A DNA stretch of 64,000 nt from positions 1 to 64,000 of the forward strand of contig JACTMP010000077.1 of the NCBI GenBank assembly GCA_014584575.1. Reading direction: 5' to 3'. The notes below the pieces were generated by a model. That model was given only the letters and a program-made list of their open reading frames with translations. It searched no databases and had not been told where the DNA came from. A program made the translations under genes and the position numbers. Positions 9,467-17,954 of this stretch are shown here, piece after piece; position 1 is the first letter of the stretch, and each line of letters starts with the position of its first letter. This DNA comes from Chloroflexota bacterium. GTDB lineage: Bacteria; Chloroflexota; Anaerolineae; Promineifilales; Promineifilaceae.

Positions 9467-9469
9467 GTC

Positions 9470-9859
9470 GTGGCTCATACAACAGTCATTGATACCGATA
9501 TTCTGATTGATGCCGGACGGGGTGTTGCCCAGGCGGTCAATTACCTGACAGCATTGGAAAAACAAGGAATAGTCGCCGTCAGCGCAGTGACGCAAATGGA
9601 ACTGCTGGTTGGCTGCCAGAATAAAAGGGAGCTGCAAGACCTGGGTAAGTTTTTAAAGCGATTTCAACTCCTCAAACTTGATGAATTTATCTCTGATGAA
9701 GCCGTCAAACTGCTTGGGCAGTATCGTTTGAGTCACGGCCTGCTTATTGCTGATGCTTTGATTGCGGCTACGGCTATCCGCTGGAGCTATCCCCTGGCTT
9801 CCAAAAACCAACGCGATTATCGGTTTATTACCACCTTGAAGTTGCTGCCCTATACCTGA
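9470..9859 (+). CDS. VapC-type PIN-domain toxin
   Basis: A 129-residue PIN ribonuclease. The acidic metal-binding residues are present: VIDTDILID near the N terminus, Glu in VTQMELLVG, and Asp in HGLLIADALIAATAI. The C-terminal SKNQRDYRFI resembles the usual NxxDF motif. VapC enzymes cut specific tRNAs or rRNA. The start is GTG, 3 bp after the antitoxin stop. Length is normal for the family, so the module is probably intact. Confidence 0.85.
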   Translation: MAHTTVIDTDILIDAGRGVAQAVNYLTALEKQGIVAVSAVTQMELLVGCQNKRELQDLGKFLKRFQLLKLDEFISDEAVKLLGQYRLSHGLLIADALIAATAIRWSYPLASKNQRDYRFITTLKLLPYT

Positions 9860-9955
9860 ACTGCCCTGGCTGGTGGCGGATATGGTAGTTGGTGGGCAGA
9901 AGGTGTGCAATCGTGACCAGAGACGAGATGTGATTGGTATCCAACAAGTAAGCGG

Positions 9956-10339
9956 TCATCTGTCCTGAATGCGCATTTCCGCCAGTTCATCTGCGATTTC
10001 AATGGCGTTCATTTCCTCTTCAACCCGATCCCACTCTTGATTCCAGAGAGATTCATCAAATGAGGGGTCAAATTCATGGGGGGCATTTGCCAGATGTTCG
10101 GCTAAAAGGCCACTGGCCGGTTGGATTTGCGCTGGATTTTGCGGCGTAAATTGTATTTCCGCGACTATCTGGGCTAAAAGGTCTGGGGGTTGTGTCTCGT
10201 TGGGAACAGAGGCGTCCGGTCCGGTGACCAGGACAATGACCCGCACCGATTCGCCAACAGGTAAGGCGTCGGTATGGGTAGCAGGAATCATCAATTTTCC
10301 GCCAGGGCCTATCTTTGTGGAGAATTCATACGCTTGCAT
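9956..10339 (-). CDS. Small AbrB-like antitoxin-type protein
   Basis: A 127-residue protein. The first 40 residues (YEFSTKIGPGGKLMIPATHTDALPVGESVRVIVLV) resemble the swapped-hairpin AbrB/SpoVT fold used by many antitoxins. The remainder is acidic and probably disordered until a helical tail (EEEMNAIEIADELAEMRI). No toxin gene is adjacent: the neighbours are VapC, read convergently, and the NACHT gene downstream of a 186-bp gap. An AAAGGAG site lies 12 nt before the ATG. Function unassigned; a stand-alone regulator or relic antitoxin is likely. Confidence 0.55.
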   Translation of the reverse strand: MQAYEFSTKIGPGGKLMIPATHTDALPVGESVRVIVLVTGPDASVPNETQPPDLLAQIVAEIQFTPQNPAQIQPASGLLAEHLANAPHEFDPSFDESLWNQEWDRVEEEMNAIEIADELAEMRIQDR

Positions 10340-10395
10340 ATTTTTGCTCTGCTCCTTTCAGTTTGGCGGCTATTGTAACACAGATGGTGGTTAAG

Positions 10396-10409
10396 AAGTG
10401 CCAGGCACG
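10396..10409. repeat. AGTGCCAGGCAC repeat, left flank of the NACHT gene
   Basis: AGTGCCAGGCACGG just downstream of the NACHT gene matches AGTGCCAGGCACAG at 12798 in the same orientation. The two copies bracket the gene. Confidence 0.5.
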
Positions 10410-10525
10410 GGGCGCGAGGGGGTGGTAACTGCGGGTGTTGATGCCCCGTGACGGGCCAGGTGGGTGAGACGGCGCGGAGAGAAGACCTCTTGTTTTGCCC
10501 CAATGGAACCCGCGCCATCCCGCCC

Positions 10526-12778
10526 CTACGACATGCCGGGCGGCAGCAAAATCTGGTTTTCGATGGCGGCGCGGTCGGGTACGTAGGCCAGGTGCAGACA
10601 TTCCACAAAGAGCAGGTTGGCCTGCAAATACTTTTCCAGCAGTTCCGCCTGCCCCTCTGATAAACTCCACTCATACCCCAGGTCACGGTGCTTGCGGGCA
10701 ATTTCCGCTAAGCGGGTGACAAAGACCTGCAATTCGAGGTGAGTAGCACCGACATTGGGCAATGGTAGAGTGGCTAAGGCAATCTGTAATTCTGGCAAAT
10801 CGGCATTGCAGCAAAACTGGTCAAGCAAGACGATTGTCTCCTGCAATTCGTCCACTATTCTGTGGCCCATTATGTTTGTTCCAACTGCTACCAAGATTTG
10901 GGAAGCAAGTAAAAAACTATTCAACATGTAGTCAAGGGCAAGCAAATGATCGAAACTCAGCGAGCGAGCAAGGTCACGATCTTGGGCGACGGAAAGATCA
11001 CGAGCGCGAGCGATAATGCGTTTACCCGCTTGAGCTAACACATTGACACGTTCGATGTTATAGACGCTAGTTAGGTCAAGTGTGAGATAAAGAGCTAGGT
11101 CACACGCATAAACGTGAGAACGGAATAGAGTACGATTTACGTCAAAGTCGATAGCACGGATCCAAGAGAAGCATAGATAAAAAGCCCGAAGAGTAGGAGA
11201 TGGAGAACCTCCCCTCGAGCTTTTGAATGTACTCCACCACAGTAGAGAAAGGAGAGTATTGTCATCAATTAGTAACTCTTGTAACGCCAGCAAATATAAG
11301 TTACAGAAGTCGGTAGCGTCGCTCAACAAGCTGGCGGTGAGCAAAAACACCTCGCGCCAGCGGTCATCCCCCACGTTTTTCATCAGCAGGGGCAGCGTGC
11401 CCCTGGCCTCATTTTCCACCACGTAACGGGCGGCGTAATACTCTTGCAACGTCAGGTGAGAAAAGGAGTGAATGCCCCGTGCCCGCTCCACCAAAATACC
11501 ATGCTGCGCCTCCATCGCCTGCAACACAACCATTCCATCCGGGTTTTCCTCTTTCAGCCCCGGAACGCCGCTGAGGAAACCGACGATGAGCCGGGTCAGC
11601 TTTTCTTCAGCCACAAAGTATTCATTAGCGGCAAACGTTCCCGCCGCCAGCCGCGTTAACATCATCTGTTTATGGTTCGGCGACAGATTACGGTATATTT
11701 GATCCCGTTTGATGTTCCGGCTGGCGTCCCATTCCACCAACAAGGCATCGGTCGCCTGTTTATAAATTTCCCCGCGTCCCCGCGGAAATTCGTTGCGTTT
11801 TTCAAAAACCAGGCACAAGAGCGAGAGCAAAATGGGCACCTGTGCCAGTTCGCGCAACGTGGCATTGCTTTTATCAGACAGTTCTCGCCAGCAGTTATCC
11901 CGTTTGCCTATATCGTTTTGGAACCAGCGGAAAACAAACTGCTGCATCTGCTCATCGCCAAAATCAGCCATTTCCACATAGGTAAAACGTTCAAAGGTGT
12001 AATCGCTGGCGGCCACCCGGCAGGTAATAAAAATCTGGCTCTGGTGAAACTCCTTGATGAAATCTTTCATTTGGGCAATCAGGTTGTCTCGCCTGTGCCC
12101 TTCCACATTCACCTCATCCAGCCCATCAAACAGCACTACCCCATCGCCAGCCTTCAATAACTGGCGCACAAACGGCTCCGCCTCCGGGAAGTCATGCACC
12201 CGGAACTGCTCCACCATGTAGGGCACAATGGCCAACTCTTTGTTACCCAAATCATGCAAGGAGACAAAAATTGGTATCTTATCCCCCATCTTCCCCTTGA
12301 TCGTTTGCAAGGCGATATGTTTCATAAAAGTGGTTTTGCCCGCCCCCGGCTTGCCCAAAATGAACAATCGTGGGCTGTTCTGCGCCAGTTTTAACCCATC
12401 TTGCCGCTGTTCGCGCTGCCAGCGCAGGCCACGCCGCACCTCGTACCCTTCCTGTAACTGGCGCAGCCCATACCACTCCTCGGCGGCAATTTTATCCAGC
12501 ACGTTGACATCGGTATACAGTCGCTCGATGGGTTGCCCTTCTGGTTTACCCAACACACGCAGCCAGCTTACCTCCTCATACAATCCTTGCAGGTATTTTT
12601 CGGCGGACTTTTTCCACTGCCGTTCATCCCACAGCTTTTTGCTTTCACGGCCAGTCTTTTCCAGCACGGCTTTGCCGGCTTTGTCCAGCAAATCTTTGCC
12701 GTATTTGTCCCAGAGCCAGGATGTAGTTTTGGTGATGGCGGCGGTGGCGGCGGCAGCGGTTACGGGGTCTATGGTCAT
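10526..12778 (-). CDS. NACHT NTPase, candidate defence protein
   Basis: A 750-residue STAND NTPase. Residues 1-115 are helical (DKYGKDLLDKAGKAVLEKTG). The NACHT core starts with a Walker A (LFILGKPGAGKTTFMKHIAL, about 140-160), then a Walker B typical of the family (GVVLFDGLDEV), a sensor arginine region (IFITCRVAA) and the conserved FSHLTLQEYYAARYV helix near 450. The C-terminal 290 residues are helical with a conserved-looking tail (LLEKYLQANLLFVECL, then DRAAIENQILLPP). Bacterial NACHT proteins are sensors in anti-phage immunity, but no obvious nuclease or pore effector domain is visible here, so the effector may be the N-terminal helical part. The gene lacks ACGGCCGT sites, unlike most of the window. 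It is flanked by AGTGCCAGGCAC repeats and a toxin-antitoxin remnant. Confidence 0.85.
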   Translation of the reverse strand: MTIDPVTAAAATAAITKTTSWLWDKYGKDLLDKAGKAVLEKTGRESKKLWDERQWKKSAEKYLQGLYEEVSWLRVLGKPEGQPIERLYTDVNVLDKIAAEEWYGLRQLQEGYEVRRGLRWQREQRQDGLKLAQNSPRLFILGKPGAGKTTFMKHIALQTIKGKMGDKIPIFVSLHDLGNKELAIVPYMVEQFRVHDFPEAEPFVRQLLKAGDGVVLFDGLDEVNVEGHRRDNLIAQMKDFIKEFHQSQIFITCRVAASDYTFERFTYVEMADFGDEQMQQFVFRWFQNDIGKRDNCWRELSDKSNATLRELAQVPILLSLLCLVFEKRNEFPRGRGEIYKQATDALLVEWDASRNIKRDQIYRNLSPNHKQMMLTRLAAGTFAANEYFVAEEKLTRLIVGFLSGVPGLKEENPDGMVVLQAMEAQHGILVERARGIHSFSHLTLQEYYAARYVVENEARGTLPLLMKNVGDDRWREVFLLTASLLSDATDFCNLYLLALQELLIDDNTLLSLLWWSTFKSSRGGSPSPTLRAFYLCFSWIRAIDFDVNRTLFRSHVYACDLALYLTLDLTSVYNIERVNVLAQAGKRIIARARDLSVAQDRDLARSLSFDHLLALDYMLNSFLLASQILVAVGTNIMGHRIVDELQETIVLLDQFCCNADLPELQIALATLPLPNVGATHLELQVFVTRLAEIARKHRDLGYEWSLSEGQAELLEKYLQANLLFVECLHLAYVPDRAAIENQILLPPGMS

Positions 12779-12795
12779 AGGGCCTCCTGGTGGTT

Positions 12796-12862
12796 GCAGT
12801 GCCAGGCACAGGACACAAGCTGGTGGTCATTTGCCGACCGGATGCCCTGTGCCTGGCACTGC
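12796..12862. repeat. 17-bp inverted repeat upstream of the NACHT gene
   Basis: Arms 12796-12812 and 12846-12862 (GCAGTGCCAGGCACAGG and its complement) enclose 33 nt. It lies between the start of the NACHT gene and the end of the XRE antitoxin gene, where it could act as terminator for the latter or form an operator. Confidence 0.65.
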
Positions 12863-12870
12863 CTGACTGA

Positions 12871-13155
12871 CTAAACGGCTAATTCCAGCGTGACAGTCCG
12901 ACCGGCGCGGGCTTCCAGAGTGATAAGCATTTCCAGGCTGAACTTCTCCCATTTCCCGCGTACCAGGTCAGATACCCGTGATTGAGTGATGCCCAACTGC
13001 TGGGCTGCTTCCGCCTGGGTCATCTGGCTGGCCTGGATGTAGTCGCGCAAATCATTCATCAGTCTGGCTCTCATTTGCAGGATAGCTGCTTCTGATGGCT
13101 CAAATCCTAAATCGGTAAACACATTGCCACTGGATTCAATCATGGTATCAGTCAT
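12871..13155 (-). CDS. XRE-family antitoxin (HigA-like)
   Basis: A 94-residue protein with a helix-turn-helix (MTQAEAAQQLGITQSRVSDLVRGKWEKFSLEMLITL) and a C-terminal strand (AGRTVTLELAV), the layout of HigA-2/RelB-like antitoxins. These repress their own operon and neutralise a HigB/Gp49-type RNase. It follows the toxin gene by 3 bp, as expected, but that toxin is truncated (see 13159). The antitoxin itself looks complete. Confidence 0.85.
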   Translation of the reverse strand: MTDTMIESSGNVFTDLGFEPSEAAILQMRARLMNDLRDYIQASQMTQAEAAQQLGITQSRVSDLVRGKWEKFSLEMLITLEARAGRTVTLELAV

Positions 13156-13158
13156 AAA

Positions 13159-13314
13159 TCATTCTCCTACAGGCATCGGTTTCCAATCCGACGGCTCCTG
13201 GCCGCGTTGCACGGCATAGAGTTCAAAGCCCGCTTGTCGTCTGGCCTCTGCCGGAAAGTTGCGCAAATCATCAAGGCTGGAGCCAATGAACTTTAGGGAT
13301 TTCACAGCAGTCAT
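13159..13314 (-). pseudogene. Truncated HigB/Gp49-like toxin
   Basis: Starting at ATG 13314 the 51 codons read as the N-terminal half of a phage Gp49-like HigB toxin: KSLKFIGSSLDDLRNFP, EARRQAGFELYAVQRGQ, then DWKPMP. Family members then continue through a G-x-G-V-x-E-I-R strand and the catalytic C-terminal half to roughly 110 residues. Here the frame stops after VGE. The deletion joins directly to the antitoxin gene, so the RNase should be dead while the antitoxin remains. Confidence 0.75.
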
Positions 13315-13340
13315 TATACAACTATTTATATAAAGATCAC

Positions 13341-13368
13341 CTCGTTCCACGCGGAGCGTGGGAACGAG
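13341..13368. repeat. CTCGTTCCACGC hairpin
   Basis: An imperfect hairpin (12-13 bp arms with one bulge) shares its CTCGTTCCACGC core with the long hairpin at 8586. It lies between the NACHT/TM gene end and the toxin remnant. Confidence 0.6.
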
Positions 13369-13402
13369 GGGGAATTTTTGATTTGGGCAAGAGAGAAGCA
13401 AA

Positions 13403-15745
13403 TTAGTCGCCGCCTTGCGATGAATTGGGATGGAGTGCGGCAAAGTATTCCAGCAGTGCGCGGTGGATGAAGACCCAGCCGCCCCCCACACGGCGCAGCA
13501 GCAGGTGGGTAGTCATGTCGTCAAGCCAGGCAACCAGGGGGTGGGGCAATATGCCTTGCCACCATAACCAAAATCGCAAGCTGGCATGTTGGATGAGGGC
13601 CAGCCCGCCAAAGTAGAAAAAGGCAAACGGTAATGCCAGATATGCCCAGAAAAAGACAAACCGCACACCTTGATTGCCTGCCCAACTGGAGGCCAGCCAC
13701 AAAAGCAGGCCCACCGGGATGACCATCAGAAGTAACACAGTGAATGTACTTTTGGCTGTATTCCTCATCCCCTCGTTGGGCCGCAGTTTTTGGTCAATCT
13801 CCTGTCTCTGCAAACAAGTGTTGAGTACAGCCAGCAATCCACCCACCAATCCCCCCAAACCCAATCCCACTATGCCAAAACAACCACCCCAGACGAAACT
13901 GACAAATACCGCCACAATGGGCGGAAACTGCTGCTGGACGGTCAGGTTATAAACCAGCGAGGCTATGGCGCCGAGGCTCAGGCTGATGATTAGACCAAAC
14001 AGGCTGCCCATCACAATGCCTTTGCGCAATGCCTGGAGCAGTGCATCAGGCGGGGGCCAGGACAATACGATGCGCTCGACGTTTTCTATTTCCAGCTTGT
14101 AGGCAATGAGGCAGCCAATGAGCAGGCTATTCCACCCCCTGAACAGCCCCGAAACCAGCCATTCCGGCAGTGTGGCCGATTGAAACGGGCGCACGAATTG
14201 GATCACGGCCGTGACCAGCACCCCCATGATGGCAAATGAGAACCAGCTCAAAAAGCCGCTGACCGCCACACGCGGCAAGCTGTTTTTTATTTTGGCGCTT
14301 ATGCCCACACCGAGTGCCACACTGAAACCACCGGTCAGAGTGTAAAGGAGTCCGTTCAATAAACTGTTTCTCAGGATAGAGGTTTCCAGGGCATCAATCG
14401 GCCCCCAAAGCGCCCCGGCCATTGCTCCGCAGATAAACGCGACGAGGAGCAGATAGAAGAAAGAAGCCGGTGGCTTGAGCCAGATCGGCTGCAAACGTTC
14501 AATAAAGAAGGTGGACGGACCTTGTATTTTCAGGCCAGAGGCCAGATTGGTCAGCCAGCGAAGGGTTTGTGCCTGTGTGTACCGGCTTTTGGCAGGCAAC
14601 GGCCGTCGCCGAAACATCTCATCCACATAAACCGCAAACAAATGGTTGTACTTCGCCGCCGCCGAATCGAACGTGTGAATTTGCGCGAGGGAACGACTGC
14701 CATACGCCAACGTCATCATGCTGAGGAACAGGGGGATATGCGCCAGTTCGTTCAGATCGGCGTCGGTGGTGATGGCTTCACGCACGGCCGTTAACTGCAC
14801 ATCGTCCTGGCTGAGGTAGATTTGAATTTGCTCATCGCTAAGTGGATGCAGGCGCACGGCCGTGCCCAAATTCAGCTTCTCCTGCAATTTTTCATACTCC
14901 CCCACCCGGCTGCATACCACCATCTCCGCCGGATGTTCCGCTTTGAAAGCGTTGATCGCCGCTACGCAGGTCTCGCGGACATTCTCCGCCACCTCATCCA
15001 GACCATCCAGCAGGTAGAGCCACTGGTTTTTGGCAATCCACTCCCGGCTCAACTGCCACGCCACCTGGTATTGAATGAAAATTTCCGCCACCAACCACTC
15101 CGTCAGCGGTTTTTGGGATTGTGCCCAAGAGGAGAGATTGAGGATGACGGGAATCGGTTGGCTGGGGTCGTGCTGCGCTGCGGTGATCAGCGTTTCCGCC
15201 AGTTGCAGCAAGGTGGTCGTTTTGCCGCTGCCCGGTTCGCCGAGGATGAGCAGGGCACGGCCGTAAGCTTCAAACACCTCTCGTATATCCGCTACCGTCC
15301 TTTCCGATTGGCCGGGGGCAGTGAGCGTTTTGCGGGCGACGGCCGTTGGTTCGTGACTCATGTTCAACTCCAACGCAATGACCTGTGAAAGGGACTGATG
15401 CAAATATCCCTCAATCCATGTTGCTTGAATGTTTTGCAGGATATTGTGCCGGTTGCGTAAATCACGGTTCGTGGGCACAACGGGGCGCTGCCAATCAATG
15501 TGCGGCCGTTCCCGGTTCAGGAGAGCGAGGAGTTCAGGTAAACGGCCGTCGCTTTGCAGATAGTGAACCAGCCAGGCACACTGCCCGGTGAGTGTCGTCT
15601 CCGGTGGTTCGTCCGGGTTCACATTCAGTTCCAGGCACAACCCGCGAAACTCTGTCCGGCTAAACGCCTGCGCCATTTGCCGGCTCAGGGGGCCGATGTT
15701 TGGTTCTGCTGGCTGGTTCTTCTCCGCATTTTGTCGTGACTTCAT
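13403..15745 (-). CDS. NACHT NTPase with C-terminal membrane domain
   Basis: About 780 residues. The N-terminal 90 residues (FSRTEFRGLCLELNVNPDE, then LVHYLQSDGRLPELLALLNR, ERPHIDW) resemble the small helical effector-associated domains that link STAND proteins to partners. The NACHT core has Walker A (LLILGEPGSGKTTTLLQLAE) and Walker B (WLYLLDGLDEVAE). The C-terminal half has about six hydrophobic segments (e.g. FFYLLLVAFICGAMAGALWG, LLYTLTGGFSVALGVGISA), ending in a short domain with the LLLRRVGGGWVFIHRALLEY motif. This layout suggests a membrane-attacking or membrane-signalling immune NTPase (inference). The open frame extends to 15883, but its first 46 codons run into a repeated intergenic sequence, so ATG 15745 behind GAGAG is preferred. 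It carries several ACGGCCGT sites, unlike the NACHT gene downstream. Confidence 0.85.
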   Translation of the reverse strand: MKSRQNAEKNQPAEPNIGPLSRQMAQAFSRTEFRGLCLELNVNPDEPPETTLTGQCAWLVHYLQSDGRLPELLALLNRERPHIDWQRPVVPTNRDLRNRHNILQNIQATWIEGYLHQSLSQVIALELNMSHEPTAVARKTLTAPGQSERTVADIREVFEAYGRALLILGEPGSGKTTTLLQLAETLITAAQHDPSQPIPVILNLSSWAQSQKPLTEWLVAEIFIQYQVAWQLSREWIAKNQWLYLLDGLDEVAENVRETCVAAINAFKAEHPAEMVVCSRVGEYEKLQEKLNLGTAVRLHPLSDEQIQIYLSQDDVQLTAVREAITTDADLNELAHIPLFLSMMTLAYGSRSLAQIHTFDSAAAKYNHLFAVYVDEMFRRRPLPAKSRYTQAQTLRWLTNLASGLKIQGPSTFFIERLQPIWLKPPASFFYLLLVAFICGAMAGALWGPIDALETSILRNSLLNGLLYTLTGGFSVALGVGISAKIKNSLPRVAVSGFLSWFSFAIMGVLVTAVIQFVRPFQSATLPEWLVSGLFRGWNSLLIGCLIAYKLEIENVERIVLSWPPPDALLQALRKGIVMGSLFGLIISLSLGAIASLVYNLTVQQQFPPIVAVFVSFVWGGCFGIVGLGLGGLVGGLLAVLNTCLQRQEIDQKLRPNEGMRNTAKSTFTVLLLMVIPVGLLLWLASSWAGNQGVRFVFFWAYLALPFAFFYFGGLALIQHASLRFWLWWQGILPHPLVAWLDDMTTHLLLRRVGGGWVFIHRALLEYFAALHPNSSQGGD

Positions 15746-15866
15746 CACCATTCTCTCGCACTGCCAGACGGCACAAAGATACCGGCTACGGCCGTGCCTG
15801 CCAAATACACACGCGGTTCCCCGTTCCACACCCCGCACGGAAGGAGGAAAACGTGAAGTACCTGAA

Positions 15867-15919
15867 GCCAATCGTGGCATCATTCGGGAAGACCCGTAGG
15901 GTTTTCCGATACCCTTAGG
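15867..15919. repeat. 113-bp repeat, copy 1, left part
   Basis: GCCAATCGTGGCATCATTCG and the following hairpin (CCCGTAGGG/CCCTTAGG type) match 36924-36976. The repeat is interrupted after CTTAGG by a 115-bp insertion and resumes at 16035. Confidence 0.75.
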
Positions 15920-16034
15920 AACGAAAATTAAATAACGTACAGAACTGAGATTGGAGATTGGAGATTAGGAGATTGCCAATCTCTTAATCTCTTAGTCTCC
16001 TAATCTCAAATGAGAAGTTGTTTTTAGACGCTCA
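15920..16034. mobile_element. 115-bp insertion with 6-bp flanking duplication
   Basis: Compared with the uninterrupted repeat at 36924-37036, this stretch is extra. It is bordered by CTTAGG on both sides (15914-15919 and 16035-16040), whereas the other copy has CTTAGG once. Its core, at 15949-16010, is a GGAGATT/AATCTCC inverted repeat of the family also found at 20344, 31151, 38188 and 62757. Confidence 0.65.
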
Positions 16035-16102
16035 CTTAGGGTCTCCCTTACCAGACCGCATGTTCTAATTTTTTGCGCTAAATTTTAGTTATTGTCAAGT
16101 AG
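16035..16102. repeat. 113-bp repeat, copy 1, right part
   Basis: CTTAGGGTCTC, AGACCGCATGTTCTAATTTT and AAATTTTAGTTATTGTCAAG match 36971-37036 with few changes. Confidence 0.8.
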
Positions 16103-16124
16103 TTTGCATAGGATAACATGGCCT

Positions 16125-16294
16125 CCGATTGCATATTCCGGGAAAAGGCAGATAAATCTGCACCAACAAAAGGCAAAGTCGGCCTTCGCCGACTAAAGCC
16201 CAGTGGTTACCAACCAGCCCACGAAGGTGGGCTTTGCTGTTTGTAGCCGCGATTTCAATCGCCGGGAATTGAGGAATTGAGTATGCAATCGCCC
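16125..16294. mobile_element. MITE-like element, copy 2
   Basis: Opposite in orientation to copy 1 and about 170 bp long because of a short duplication (GAATTGAGGAATTGAG) near its right end. The left terminus is slightly degenerate (CCGATTGCATATTCC). All four internal stems are kept while the loops differ (CTTC against CTAC, GAAG). Together with the 113-bp repeat it fills the region between the divergent NACHT/TM and lipoprotein genes. Confidence 0.85.
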
Positions 16295-16537
16295 TATACA
16301 GGATAACAAGGTAACTCCAGAGTCAAGATTTTCTGTGGAAGGAGAGCAGCACGTGGGCGTGTGATCTCCGCCATGACGAATTCAGCCAATTTGCCGACCA
16401 CCACCCCCGTTGGTGATATAATGCCGTCCATAAAATCGTTTTTGGTTCTTTCAGGTTTTAAGGGGTTTGGCGTCATGCGTCGGGTCTTCGTCGCACATCG
16501 CCCAGCATGTGCCCCCAGCCAATGGAGAGAGAAAACC

Positions 16538-17824
16538 ATGTCACGTTACGGCCGTGCCCTTCTTGCCCTTGTTACCCTGACTCTGTTGCTGGCCGGCTGC
16601 CGCCCGCCGGAAACAGCCCCCAACCCAACGCCAACCCCCATGCCGCCGCCGGCCACAGCTACCCCTGCCCCCACCCACACCCCGGCACCCACACCTACCC
16701 CCGAACCCACCGCCACGGCCGCAGCGACTGCCACGGCCGTACCCACCGAAACCCCCACTCAGGTTCCCACCCCCGAACCAACCGCCACCTTGTCACCAGA
16801 GCAAATAGCGCCAGATTATTTACCAGTTTCCGAAACAAATCTGGCTGCGCTGTATCCCACGTCTATAACCCAACCAGGCACCGGCACCCCAATAGAATTT
16901 GAAAATGGCATAAACCCAGAATCCCTGTTACCCAAGTTAAAAGAGTACCAAACCGAATCTGGCGAGACCTATGCCCTCTACTCCCATCCCGATCACCCAA
17001 CCACTGTGCTATATGCCATAAACAAAGAAACGGGCGAGAGACATCCCGCCTTCTACACCGACAGTAACCATGGGATTGAGTTTCTTATGCTTCTAGATCA
17101 AGATTTCGAGTCCGACACGACCTTGAGTGACCTTCTAGTCCCCAAAGCCAACCAGGTCTTGGGCGAGTTGGCCACGAATCTGCTTTACATCAACCGCGGC
17201 GTTGCCGATATTGCAGAACGTTACCCCCACACTACCATGAGTTTTGCTAATCGCGTCACGTGGATGAATGGACTCATAAATCAGTTTAAGCCAGAGTTCG
17301 AGAGTGAAGGCATGTTGGTAAATTTGCGAGCGCTCAACCTTGGTAATCAACTAGTCAACACCAACACCCGTGTTGTACTTAAACTCGAGCGCACTAACAA
17401 TGACCGCTTGATTAACACAATTATGAGAGCCTACGATGGAGCAGAGCCATTTTCTGACATAGAGAGTAACATGATCAACAATGAAATTATGGTTACAATA
17501 AAAGTTGACGATGTATTTCTTAGAAATAACAAGCTTCAACCAGGTGGACTAGAGGTAATAATGAGAAAAATGTTCGGCGGTGAAGCATTCTCCCCGAGAT
17601 ATGTATCAGATTATGGGGAAAGTCGCGACTGGACCAGCACTGCATTAATCGCGATAAATCACAACATTTACAATATCTACAACAAACTTACGAACAACGG
17701 GGACGTTGCTATCGCTATATGGGACAATTTAAAAAGATACCCTAGAAACGGCTACAGAGGTACCATAGAAGATCCATTAAACTACAACTCGCCAACAACA
17801 ATCAATCTTTTTGTTTCAGAATAG
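16538..17824 (+). CDS. Lipoprotein with Pro/Thr linker and unknown C-terminal domain
   Basis: 428 residues from ATG 16538; a longer reading to 16361 exists but starts inside the upstream repeat area. Residues 1-22 are a lipoprotein signal (LTLLLAGC), and about 25-85 is a low-complexity Pro/Thr/Ala linker. The remaining 340 residues form a soluble domain I do not recognise. It contains ESGETYALYSHPDHPTTVLY, INKETGERHPAF and a helical segment rich in Asn. The base composition drops noticeably after the linker (ATA, AGA and TTA-type codons become common), unlike neighbouring genes, which suggests transfer. The two small exported proteins downstream share this composition. Confidence 0.7.
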   Translation: MSRYGRALLALVTLTLLLAGCRPPETAPNPTPTPMPPPATATPAPTHTPAPTPTPEPTATAAATATAVPTETPTQVPTPEPTATLSPEQIAPDYLPVSETNLAALYPTSITQPGTGTPIEFENGINPESLLPKLKEYQTESGETYALYSHPDHPTTVLYAINKETGERHPAFYTDSNHGIEFLMLLDQDFESDTTLSDLLVPKANQVLGELATNLLYINRGVADIAERYPHTTMSFANRVTWMNGLINQFKPEFESEGMLVNLRALNLGNQLVNTNTRVVLKLERTNNDRLINTIMRAYDGAEPFSDIESNMINNEIMVTIKVDDVFLRNNKLQPGGLEVIMRKMFGGEAFSPRYVSDYGESRDWTSTALIAINHNIYNIYNKLTNNGDVAIAIWDNLKRYPRNGYRGTIEDPLNYNSPTTINLFVSE

Positions 17825-17954
17825 AGAACTACTTTGTGACGCAAGCTGGAGGTCTAGAATCAAGACTGTTTTTCAGGATGTTGGGTCTAAACAATTTCTC
17901 GACCAAGTATTTTCCTGGATGACTAAGGCGTGAGATTGTGAGTATACTTTCTTC

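Noticed and set aside
15746..15883. N-terminal extension of the NACHT/TM protein beginning MMPRLASG
   Set aside because: It is encoded by the 113-bp repeat shared with the WYL gene start and by non-conserved text; a good internal ATG exists at 15745.
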